NCBI GenBank assembly: GCA_020024775.1
Contig: JAHHTF010000003.1
Location: 1-49,572 of the forward strand
DNA length: 49,572 nt
Source: Ureaplasma sp.
GTDB lineage: Bacteria > Bacillota_I > Bacilli_A > Mycoplasmatales > Mycoplasmoidaceae
Direction of reading: 5' to 3'
Numbering within the stretch: the stretch's first letter is position 1; each line of letters opens with the position of its first letter. The position numbers and the translations under genes were made by a program. Shown one piece after another: positions 22,005 to 31,856 of the stretch. Below the pieces are notes generated by a model, which saw only the letters and a list, made by a program, of their open reading frames with translations, did no database searches and had not been told where the DNA came from.

Positions 22005-22317
22005 TAAATATAAGTTTCTTTCAAAATTTGATTTATTGTTTTCATCGAGTTTGCCGAAAGTTATTCCTTATAAAAAAGCAATTAAAAAACTTAATAACCC
22101 AAAATATTGTTTTCTAAATTTTTATTATTCAGAAAACGAAAAGAAGGTTATGAAGAATATTAACAACATCAACTTTATTTTTTATAAAGAGATTGTTAAA
22201 AAACTTAATCCAAACCAAACAATAATTATTGTGAATAATTATCATGAGGTTAAGTATATTTATCGTTATTATTATGAAAACAACTTTAATGTCATTTTAG
22301 TAAGAAAGAATAAATAG
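21997..22317 (+). CDS. Small basic ORF between secA and dnaA
   Basis: A 106-aa, very Lys/Asn/Tyr/Ile-rich protein (start MLNKYKFLSKFDLLFSSSLP). It overlaps the secA end by 8 nt and stops 1 nt before the dnaA ATG, so it is very likely translated. No family recognised. PNQTIIIVNNYHEVKYIYRY may be a beta-alpha unit; the protein lacks Trp. Confidence 0.55.
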   Translation: MLNKYKFLSKFDLLFSSSLPKVIPYKKAIKKLNNPKYCFLNFYYSENEKKVMKNINNINFIFYKEIVKKLNPNQTIIIVNNYHEVKYIYRYYYENNFNVILVRKNK

Positions 22318-22318
22318 T

Positions 22319-23668
22319 ATGAATACACAAGAATCATTAAGAGTATTATTTAATCAAATTATAGATAGAGCTAACGAAGAGAAGATTTTCAAGAACATGA
22401 ACTTTGTTACTCAAATGAAAAAATATGCAATTCCTAAATCTATTTTTGAAAATAAATTCTATTGATATATTGAACAAAAAGAAGTGTTTTCAGTTCTAAA
22501 TGACATTAATTTAACTAACATCAACAGAATTGCTTCTGAATTAGCTTTAAAGAGTTTAGAAGTAGTTTTATGCAACAATGAATCTGAAATAAAGTATGCA
22601 AAACAAGAACCAACTACTATTAGTTTTGCATCTAGTTATTTAGATAAAACATTCTCATTTGATAACTACATTACTGGGGATTTTAATAAAACAGCTTTCA
22701 ATGTTTTAAAAAATATTTTAGATCATCCTAATGAAGGAAAGGTAATCTTTTTATATAGTAATACAGGGTTAGGAAAAACTCACTTAGTTTCAGCTTTTGC
22801 TAACTCATTTATTGAAAAGTATCCTGATAAAAAAGTTCAATATATTGAAGCTACTAAATTCATGAAAGAAACAGTTTCAATGATTCATGACTCTTCAAAG
22901 TTAGAACAATATAAAGATTACTTCAGTGATTATGATGTATTTATTTTAGAAGATATCCAATTCTTATCTGGTAAAGAAAAAACTAATGAAATATTCTTTA
23001 GTATTTTTAACAATCTAGTTGCTAATAAAAAAGATATTATTTTAACTTCAGATATCTTCCCAGAACATTTAGTTGGGTTCCCAGATAGATTGATTTCTAG
23101 ATTTTCATCTGGTTGAACAGTTCATATTAAATGGCCAGAACCTAATATCTTAAAAAACATTTTCTTAAAACAAGCTGCTAAAAATGATTTAAAGATTACT
23201 GATGATGCAGTTACTACTATTGTTAACTACTATTACAAAGATATTAGAAAACTATTAGGTACAATTAATAATCTAACAATGTATGCAATGATGGAATCAG
23301 AAGATTTTGTAATTGATAAAAAAGTAGTTAAAGAAGTATTGAATCTAAACAATGTTGGTTTCCAAGGCACAAGAGCTGAAATACATTTAAACCCTAACTC
23401 TATTATTAATGCTGTTGCTAACTTATATCAAATCAAAGCAAGTGATATTATTGGCCAAAGTAGAAGATCAAATATTGTTAATGCAAGACATATGTGTGTG
23501 TATTTAATGAAAAGACGTTTATGTCTTCCATTACAACAAATTGGTGCATATTTAGGTCATAGAAATCATGCTACAATTTTATCTTCTGAAAAGAAGTTCA
23601 ATGAGATGTTAAAAAATGATCCAGAACTTTCTAATGTACTAGACAACCTTATTAAAAAATTATGTTAA
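22319..23668 (+). CDS. dnaA: Chromosomal replication initiator DnaA
   Basis: A 449-aa AAA+ initiator. Domain III has TFSFDNYITGDFNKTAF, Walker A NTGLGKTH (148-155), Walker B VFILEDIQFLSG and sensor-1 IILTSD. Domain IV has the DNA-binding YLMKRRLCLPLQQIGAYLG and GHRNHATIL, the mycoplasmal version of the GGRDHTTV signature. Domain I/II is short. It sits inside the secA-orf-dnaA-MFS run with no intergenic space for an origin on either side (1 and 15 nt). Confidence 0.95.
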
Positions 23669-23683
23669 ACAAAGGAGGAAAGA

Positions 23684-26071
23684 TTGAAAAAGAGAGAGAA
23701 CTTATTTTATAGTAATTATAGTTTTAATAAACTACAACAAATAAGAAAAAAAGAATATAAGAAATGAATGTGAATAGTATTGTTCGGTTGTTTCTTATTA
23801 CAAATGTTACCTTATTCAGTTTCAATGAATTTAGCATCTGTATTTGCTGGTTCAGACTGAAGTTATTGATTAAATAATAATCCATTATTTATTGGGATTA
23901 TGTTTACTGTTGGTTCATTAGTTACTGCATTGGTTGCTCCGTTTGTAGCTAAAAGAATGTCTAAGACCCAGAACCTAAGATTAATGCTATCCATTGGGGT
24001 TGCAGCTGCTTGTTTAGGACTAATGGGTTATAGTATAAATGCCATCATGACTAATATTCATGGTGCTAGACCACAATACGGATTTGTAATTACATTTATG
24101 ATTATTCCAAGGCTATTGTCTCAAATCGGGGTGATGATATTTTCAGGTATGGGAATTAATCATTTACTATCACAATGATGACCTGCAGAGAAAAGAGGAT
24201 TTGCATTAGGTATTGCTTTTGGTGGAGCTTCATTTGGTAACATCTGAATGCAACAAATGCTAGGAAGTTTATCTAAGCAATTCGGGAACATAGCAGGACC
24301 TGGTTATAATCCACATGGTCAACAATATTTAACTTATTTGATCTTTGGACTAATGGGATTAATTACAGGGATTCTAATTGTTTTATTTATCTGCAAAAAA
24401 CCATTAGCTCCAATTGATATTTTAGATAAAAGTATTATATCTGATAACAAACCGCAGACAATAACCAAACCTAAACAATATGAAAGCGCTTCAGTATTAG
24501 TTACTAAAAGTTATCCACCATATTGAATCTTAGGTATAGGTTTCTTAATTCTTGAAATGGGTATTATCCATAGCATCAATATGGGGATTCTAATTGGTAA
24601 CTCTACTGCTGTAGCATGGGGAAAAGGAAACCCAGCATTCTATAGCAACATCATGGCTATTGGTGGGACTATCATTGGAGTTTCTTCTTTAATAGGAAAT
24701 ATATTAGGTGGATATCTAAATGATAAATTAGGCCCAGCTAAATCTATTGGTATTGCAACCATTGCTCAAGTGTTAGCTATTTTCTGTTTAATGTATTCTG
24801 TAAAAGAATTAGCAACTATTTATGTATATTTCTTCTTATCAGGAATAAGTATATATTTATTTACTTCAACACCTACATTCGTTTCAGGGAAGTTATTTGG
24901 AGTTAAAGAGTCGAATTCACAATCAGCTATTTTTGGATTATTCTTAGCTGTTGGTTTTGCGTTAGCTAACTCAATCTCTGGGGTAATGATGGGTAAGGTT
25001 GGTGTAGATCCTTCAACTGGATTGGCACTAAACCCTCACTATATGTTTGGGGTTCAAACAAATGGGAATATTTTCTTACTAGAAATGTTTGCTTTATGTG
25101 CAACAGCAATTGGTGGTATATTAATTGTTATTTCAGTAATGATTATTGCTAAAAAAGGTATTAAAGGATTGAATGAATATAATGCTAGTAAATTTACTAT
25201 CATTTCATTCTTTAAATTTAGTTTCTGATTACTGTATTGAAAAATTAAATTCTTTATTAAAGACGAAGTCTTAATTGATCAAGGAACTTATAAGAAACCA
25301 GCTTTAAAAGTTACCAAGGATTATTTCCATTGAGCTAAAGCAAAATATCCTAATTTAAAAAGAGTTCAACTAGTATTATTAACTTATATTTATTTGTACC
25401 AATATTTAGATGATAGAACAATTCTAGAAAACATTAATGAAACCGATTTTACTACTCATATCAATTCATTAGTAGAACAAGGATTAGTTAAAGAAGAAAA
25501 ATACTTTAATGGTGTTACTGTTTATTCATATAATGGTGAAATGATAGATGTTAATAATAAATATAACAAAATCATTAAAGAACAAGTTTATATCAGAAAA
25601 ACATTAATGAAAATGGATAATAAAAAATTCCTGAAACTAAAGAAGATTAATCAAAAGATTGAATCAACTCAAGCACAAGAATTAGATCAAAAGATTGAAA
25701 ACAAAAACCAAATCAAATACAATAAATTAAAATCTAAATTAGATAAAAAGATTGCTTGATTTGAAAACAATGGAAATTGTTTAGAAGAATGAAAAAGATA
25801 TCAATTAGATTATTCATTAAATCAACAATTGATTAATTTAGAAACAATCAAAAACAAACAAACTTTATTAAAAGAAGAAAAACTAAAAAAACTAAACAAA
25901 TCAATTATGATTACTAATTATGTTTACGATTATGAAAAACATCAAAAAATTATTGGTAATATTAATTTAATTGATTACTACAAAGATCCAGGAACTCAAT
26001 TCATGAAAATGGTTGTTAAACAATCATTAGATATTGTTGAAAAGAAGTTAATGAAATTACAAAGCAAATAG
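23684..26071 (+). CDS. Major facilitator superfamily transporter with long coiled-coil tail
   Basis: A 795-aa protein using TTG as start: AGGAGG (23673-23678) sits 5 nt before TTG 23684, and no ATG precedes the first membrane helix in frame. About twelve hydrophobic segments fill residues 28-500, split by a central loop, with MFS features GGYLNDKLGPAKSIG and WPAEKRGFALGIAFGG. The latter resembles oxalate/formate-antiporter-type MFS proteins. Residues ~510-795 are a cytoplasmic, Lys/Gln/Glu/Asn-rich mostly coiled-coil tail. Thirteen of fourteen Trp codons are TGA. It is the last gene before the accessory island. Confidence 0.85.
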
Positions 26072-26096
26072 GAACCATTACGGTTCCTATTTTTTT
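26068..26096 (+). terminator. Rho-independent terminator after MFS gene
   Basis: A 9-bp perfect stem (26068-26076 with 26082-26090), loop ATTAC, followed by six T. It includes the MFS stop codon. Confidence 0.9.
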
Positions 26097-26152
26097 CAAC
26101 TAAATCAAATGTAATGTGTTAAAAACACCCCTGTTATAACACATTAAAATTT

Positions 26153-26213
26153 AAAGATGATTTTGCTAAATTTGCTCACTCAACGCAAATGTAGTATACC
26201 AAAATCATTTAAA
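26153..26213. repeat. Long imperfect inverted repeat
   Basis: Stem segments 26157-26165/26200-26208, 26066-type inner CTA (26166-26168) with TAG (26192-26194), and ATTTGC (26170-26175) with GCAAAT (26185-26190), around a 9-nt loop. There is no T tract after it, so it is not a standard terminator. It may be a structured RNA, a protein-binding site or a recombination site. Confidence 0.5.
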
Positions 26214-26338
26214 TTATATAGCAATATTTAATAAAAAGATTTTTTATTTAAACTGTCTTATAAAAAAGAATGGTTATATTTGCGTGTTTTTATTAAGATA
26301 ATTAGTTGTTTATATTAGTTGTAAACAATTATTTCTTG

Positions 26339-26370
26339 TATAATAATAGATGATCATAATCAATTATGAT
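26339..26370 (+). promoter_or_regulatory. Island promoter with operator-like palindrome
   Basis: A TATAAT (26339-26344) is followed after 8 nt by a perfect palindrome ATCATAAT-CA-ATTATGAT (26353-26370) and then TTTT. No good -35 is seen, which is common in mycoplasmas. The palindrome covers the expected start site, so it could be a repressor site; with the T run it could also be a weak attenuator. Confidence 0.5.
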
Positions 26371-26415
26371 TTTTATAACAAAAGAAATCAATATCATAGA
26401 TAACAAAAGGATAAA

Positions 26416-27798
26416 ATGAAAACTGTAAGAGATAACCCACAAAATCTCGGGGGGGGGGTTATTAATAATGATAATTATCATTTAGATAATAATCTCTCAG
26501 AAATAAGAAAGAACCATTATAAAGAATTAGTTGAACTAATGCCATATAACGATAAAATTCTTTGGGCCAAAACTAGGGTCAAAGAATTTTTGACGTATCT
26601 TAAAGAACATCATTATAAAGAGGTTTTGGTTTCTTTTTCAGGTGGTAAAGATTCTACAGTTTTATTAGATATTGTTTTAAAAGTTCATCAGGAAATGAAA
26701 TCTGATATTTATATAATTCCAGCATATGCATATGAGATTACATTCCCTGAGACTTTAAGTTTTATTAATAACACAATTGATAAATATCGAAATAAATATA
26801 AATACCTTAAAGAATTATATTTAGCAAAACCAAAGAAACCTTGGATGGAAATATTGCAAGAATATGGATACCCAATATTTTCAAAACAAATTAGTGTTTC
26901 ATTAAATCGGGTTTTAAAAGTTAAGAGTAAAAATGGAATAACCAAATGATTATTTGGCCACGATACTGCAAGGTTTAAATTATCAAAAAATAGATTATTT
27001 TTGTTAGATAAAAAAATGAAACAGTTTCCCAAAATGCATGAAGATTATTTTGGGTTATTAGATAACAATTATATTTATTCTGAAAAGTGTTGCAACCTAA
27101 TTAAAGGTGGTTTAAAGAATATTAAGATTCCCTCATTTGTTGGAACAATGGCTTCAGAAAGTGAATTCAGGAAAACTTCTTGAATTAAGAATGGTTGTAA
27201 TGTTTTAAATTCCAAACATTTATTAAGTAGACCATTATCAATATTTACCAATAAAGATATTTGGTTGTATTTATATAAAAACACAGATATTGTTGTGAAC
27301 CCTAAATACAACTTTATTAGAAAAGAAAATGTTGATGAGTCAACAAAGAATTTAAAATATCATCGACTAGGTTGTATCTCTTGTCCATATGGAGCACATA
27401 GAGATAAATCTGATAAGAATAGATTTCAAATATTAAAAGAGGAATCAGAAATTTTATATAAATCCCAAGTGATTAAAAATGGGATGTACAAAGTAATTAT
27501 TGATATGGGTATTAAAATCCCAGAAGATAAAAAGTATACTGAATTATATGAAGCTAGATGGCAAATGATAAATGATTGATACAACAATCTAGAAGAAAAT
27601 TTAGCCGATGTTATTACACAAATAGAAAATTATAAAAATTACAAAAAGTATAAACCTATTAAAAATAAAGAAGTTGAATGAATTTATACTAATGATGAAA
27701 TTTATGAGTTTTATAGAAATTATGATTTAGAAACTTCTAATAAAACAATTGATAAATTAATTCAAAAATATAGAGCAAAAAGGATAAAAGGAGAATAA
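26416..27798 (+). CDS. PP-loop PAPS-reductase/DndC-like protein with G10 phase-variation tract
   Basis: A 460-aa protein of the phosphoadenosine-phosphosulfate reductase superfamily. The PP-loop VSFSGGKDSTVLL is at residues 72-84. FVGTMASESEFRK matches the family's second substrate motif. Cys225-Cys226 and Cys320-x-x-Cys323 (GCISCPYGAH) form a CC-X93-CxxC pattern, which binds a [4Fe-4S] cluster in APS reductases; DndC also carries an Fe-S cluster. The C-terminal ECGLH catalytic Cys of true reductases is absent: no Cys follows residue 323. It is therefore probably not a sulfonucleotide reductase but an ATP-using sulfur or nucleotide-activating enzyme. Codons 12-15 are a G10 run. It is followed after 3 nt by the MORC-like ATPase gene. 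Confidence 0.85.
26449..26458 (+). repeat. G10 homopolymer (contingency tract)
   Basis: Ten consecutive G in a ~27% GC context, inside the first gene of the island. With G10 the frame is open. G9 gives a TAG eight codons later; G11 gives a TAA two codons later. I read both by hand. Confidence 0.9.
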
Positions 27799-27801
27799 AT
27801 T

Positions 27802-29577
27802 ATGAGTGAAGATATTAAAGAAAGTGAACTTTTAACAAGAGGTTGGTATAATAAAATCAAAGATGACAGATTGTTGAATAAAAATGTTTGTTTATGTGAG
27901 TTTATAGATAATTCAATTCAAAGTTTTATTGATGATAGAAATATCAAGAACTTTGATTCATCAGGGAACACACATTATGAAGATGTTTTAAAAATAGACA
28001 TTAATGTATATACTGGTGACCCTAAAAACAGAAAAATAGAAATAGTTGATAATGCAGGAGGTTTCTTGGGTGATAAAGATCTAATCAAAGGTCTTAAAGC
28101 ATTCAAAACAACATCATCTATCAAAGGTTTCAATAATTACGGTTATGGGATGAAATCCGGTATTTTTTGATTAGGTGAAAATGGATTAGTTTTCACAAAA
28201 AGACCAGAGTATGAAGAGTTAAAAGGTGGATTTGAATTTCAAGGTGAAAAACCTGATTCTCCTGTTACTACTTTTTGTCATCTTAATGAAGGGAAAAAAG
28301 AAATAGATACCGAAAAAGGAACAAAAATCCAGATCCAAGAAATACGTGATAGAAGAATATTAACACTGAATGATGTAGATGATTTTATGGATTTTGTTGG
28401 TTATCGATATGCTGATTTCATTTCTTCAGGTTTAGTTGTTATATCTATAAATTTCTATGGGAAAAATAATGAGTTAACTATTCAAAAACATGTTTCTGCA
28501 AAATCACATGAAAGAGATGTAAATAATAAAGTTGGATCTTTGAATAGATGGATAAAAGATTTTTCAGCTAGAATGGAAAAAGTTGATGAAATTAATAAGA
28601 AGATAGAACAAATAAGAAACTCTGAAGATTCTTGAATGATTCCATATTATGAAAAATTAAAAAATGGTGATGATTTAATATTTGAAAATGAGTACTTAGA
28701 AGTTAAGAGCAACAAATTAGGTGGAGAAATAATTAAATTAAAAATCAAAACATTTATTAACAAAAAAGCTGATGGCAAATGATATGGTTTAAATATAAAG
28801 CACAAAGGTAGATTTATAACACATCCTTATAAAGAAAATAACCTTCAAAAAATAGGAACATACAAGGGATTAAAACTAAAAGAAACAGGGTCAGCTGGTA
28901 ACCATGTTAGATGGATGTTATTGCAATTAGATTTAGATGATGTTAAGGATAATGAAATAACATCTATACCTAATGAAACTAATTACTGGATTTATCCTGA
29001 ACAAAATAAAACAACGATTTTGTTTTATGATAAATTTGATTCAGCTTCTTCATTGTATACACAAGAAAATTTTGATGAAGCAATAAATAGATATTACTCT
29101 AAATGAAATAAGTTTTTGGAATATATCAAAAACATTAATAACTTAAACTCTAACGCATCAAAAGTGAAAGATATTGCTAGACAAAACTTAAAAAAATCAA
29201 AGGAATGTTTGACTAATGACTTTCAAGAATATGATGAAAATGTTTATAAGTTGGAGGATAGCAAAGTTCCATTTAATGAAAAGATTAGAAAACAAGTGTT
29301 CGTTCATTTTATAGAAGAAGATTCAGATTGGTTAATTAGAAGAAACTATTTTAATTATTGCTATAGTTCAGAAGATGAAATTCACTATGAAGCTAATTCA
29401 ACTTCAAAATATTTAGTAAAAGAAAAAAATGGTATAGTTAATCCAGAGTATTTCTTTATATTGATATATCTAGATTTAGTACTAACAAATCAAGAAAACA
29501 ACATTTCAGATAATGTTAAAGATAAGAACATTGAAGAATTAATAGAGATCTTAGGCACATGCTGGGAAAATAAATAA
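27802..29577 (+). CDS. MORC/MutL-like GHKL ATPase
   Basis: A 591-aa protein. The Bergerat ATP fold is complete in the first 125 residues: N-box CEFIDNSIQSF (Glu33, Asp36, Asn37), G1 box EIVDNAGGF (Asp83), and G2 box NYGYGMKSG (112-120) followed by IFWLG. This is the MORC/MutL/Hsp90 class, with a YGxGMKS box typical of MORC-like ATPases. A transducer-like S5 domain follows, then a C-terminal charged region with a Glu/Lys-rich helix near 440-480. Such ATPases act as DNA clamps or switches in restriction systems. Six of ten Trp codons are TGG. Its TAA overlaps the next ATG (TAATG). Confidence 0.85.
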
Positions 29578-30935
29578 TGAATATACAAAATACATCAGAA
29601 TTTCAATTACAAGAAATTATCGATAGTGACATTATTGATACAAATTCTTTTGACAATGATGAATTATTATCAGAATACAATTCGAGTAAAAAAGCTATTT
29701 GCTTGATTGGCCAAGTACAATCAGGTAAAACTAAAGCGATGAAAGAAATAATTGATAAAGCTTTTAAAAAATATAATTTCGACTTTATCATTATGCTTGG
29801 TGGTACTATGGAAATCTTATTGAACCAAACGATTGAAAGATTTGAATCTAGTTTTATTCATAATGTATCAACTAATTTTTCAGAAATAGAATTTGAATCG
29901 CAAAGACTTTTCATTATTATGAAAACAGAAACAAGATTGAAAGAAATGAACCGATTCATAGAATGAAATCATGGTAAAAGAATTCTTATCATTGATGATG
30001 AATGTGATTATGCAAGTGTTAATACTAAAAAAGATGGATATTCTTCAATATCTAAATTAATCAAAGAATCATATGAAAAAATTGGTAATGGTGGGTTGTT
30101 ATCAGTGAGTGCAACACCATATTCAAATATTTCAAAAGGTGAATCGGAATTTGTTATAGATAATATTTATTGCTTGCCAACTAATAAAGAATATATGGGT
30201 TTATCTTTCTTTAACAGTTTGGATAATTTCTACATTTCTGTTGATAAGTTTCATCACATAATGAGAAATGATTATCTAAAACTTGAATTTAGTTTTTATT
30301 TGTTTTTAATAAATTCTTATAGATTATATTATCAAGAAGGTATTAAAAAATCTGACATGCTAGTTTATGAATCATTGAAACATGAAGATAATAGACGAAT
30401 AAAAAAAGATTTAGAAAAAATTATAAGAAATATTCAAACTAAAAAAGTTTCAGAATATTTAGATTTTTTCAAAATAAATTTAGATCCAAACCAAATAATC
30501 AATTTTTATAAAAGAAATAGACCAGAATTATTTTTACTAATTGGTTCAGAGGATTCTGATACAGAGTTGTTTTCTAAAAGTGAATCAAACTACAAAGTTA
30601 TTATTGGTGGTTATTTCTTATCTCGTGGTTTTACTTACAAAAATTTAACTACTGAATTGATAACATATTCAGGTGAAATAATTAATGCAGATACAGTTTT
30701 ACAAAGATGTAGATGGTTTGGTTATAGAGGGGTTAGATCAAATTACATGAATGTGATTACGAGTGATAAATTAATCAATTCATTTAATGCTATTCAAAAA
30801 ATTAATGATTATTTATTTAAAAACAAACAAGGTTGTAAATTTAATGTTTCTCATCTTAAGGAAAAATTAGAAGAATGAGAAGACAAGAATGCAGATATAG
30901 TAAGGATGACATCAAATGCAAAACATGGAAAATAA
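29577..30935 (+). CDS. Z1-domain superfamily II helicase/ATPase
   Basis: A 452-aa protein. Walker A is GQVQSGKT (45-52), Walker B LIIDDECDYAS (Asp140, Asp141, Glu142), and motif III LSVSATP (176-181). The Z1 hallmark follows: IGGYFLSRGFTYKNLT (343-358) and DTVLQRCRWFGYR (372-384), carrying the arginine finger-like Arg residues. Z1 proteins are SF2 ATPases that accompany MORC-like ATPases and PD-(D/E)XK nucleases in predicted restriction systems. At 452 aa it is short for the family (often 700-900 aa), with little beyond the helicase core. It overlaps the nuclease gene by 20 nt. Confidence 0.88.
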
Positions 30936-31809
30936 ACATTGACCATACATTTCAAAAGGTGATGAAGAAATTTATGTATTAGTCCCTGTTGAAATGGTTA
31001 CAGATAAATCAAATTTCGAATTTTTGAATCAACAGAAAAACATTACTTATTCAAAAACTAAATATAACTATGCACCTGATGTATTAGTTCATTCAATAAA
31101 ATTTGATATCAAAGAAATTTCTAATCAATTTAAAGAAACTTTAATTAATCATATAGTTCAACAATTAGAAAGAGCAGAAAGACAAGAGACAAAATATTCT
31201 GAAGTATTTAAAGAGATAGTTAACTTCTTTATTAGAAACAGAAAATCATCTAAAATAGAAAAACTACATGGTGATATTGGTGAAGCATTGTTTATGTTAA
31301 AATGCTGTCAAATGGGTTATTCAGATCAAATAGCATCTTCGTATAGAAAAAGAGATGATAACACATTCGATTTTACTTTCCAAAGAAACGATAATTCAGA
31401 ACACATTGAGATTAAAACGACATCAAAATCATCAAAAGAAATTAAAGTATCTAGTTCTCAAAATAAACAAGATACAAATATTGTAGTAGTATCATGTGAT
31501 TTTGTAGAATGTGAAACTAACATATTAGATATTTATGATATGTTAAAAAATGAATATAAATGCTTCCCAGAACAATTAGCGATTAAAGAATTTGAGTATC
31601 AAAATAAATCTGATGAGTTTGTTAATTCAGAAACTGTAGTTCTATCAGAAGTTAATTATAATTTTTTTGATAGTGAATTAATTCCTTCTATTAATTGGGA
31701 AGATATTAGAAATTCAAATGCTTTAAAAAGAATTATTTTTGTTATAACTACAAATGATGATTACTTGTTACCATTTGAGGAACAGATTCAAAATATTTTC
31801 AAGGAATAA
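30916..31809 (+). CDS. PD-(D/E)XK nuclease of the MORC-Z1 island
   Basis: A 297-aa protein. The restriction-endonuclease core is clear: LHGDIGEALFML with Glu123, then TFDFTF with Asp152, and HIEIKTTSK with Glu165-x-Lys167. This gives a full E-D-ExK active site. The N-terminal 110 residues are charged and probably form the partner interface; the C-terminal part is of unknown fold. It resembles the 'PD-(D/E)XK motif protein' found next to Z1 proteins. ATG 30916 is inside the Z1 gene end (20-nt overlap), with another in-frame ATG at 30925. It is probably the nuclease effector. Confidence 0.85.
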
Positions 31810-31833
31810 ATGGATTTTTTCCATTTATTTTTT
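31805..31833 (+). terminator. Terminator of the four-gene island operon
   Basis: A 10-bp perfect stem AATAAATGGA/TCCATTTATT (31805-31814 with 31820-31829) with a T loop and following T run. It overlaps the stop codon of the nuclease gene, which separates the HNH gene transcriptionally. Confidence 0.8.
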
Positions 31834-31856
31834 ATTAATAGTAAAATAGTCATATT

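Larger units (their letters stand above)
26097..26415. other. Structured non-coding leader/boundary of the accessory island
   Basis: A 319-bp stretch with no gene. It holds three inverted repeats: a perfect 10-bp pair TAATGTGTTA/TAACACATTA (26112-26121, 26137-26146); a long imperfect hairpin (26153-26213) whose nested arms are ATGATTTTG/CAAAATCAT, CTA/TAG and ATTTGC/GCAAAT; and ATCATAAT-CA-ATTATGAT near the predicted start site (26353-26370). The left arm of the first repeat can also pair as GTGTT-AAA-AACAC, so alternative folds exist. A -10-like TATAAT is at 26339-26344. Confidence 0.6.

Noticed and set aside
19404..26071. Frameshifts or pseudogenes in secA and the MFS gene, suggested by short standard-code ORFs
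   Set aside because: All breaks are TGA codons in one frame; under code 4 both genes are intact.
26153..26213. Reading the long hairpin as a terminator
   Set aside because: It has no T tract on either strand and the MFS gene already has a strong terminator 60 bp upstream.
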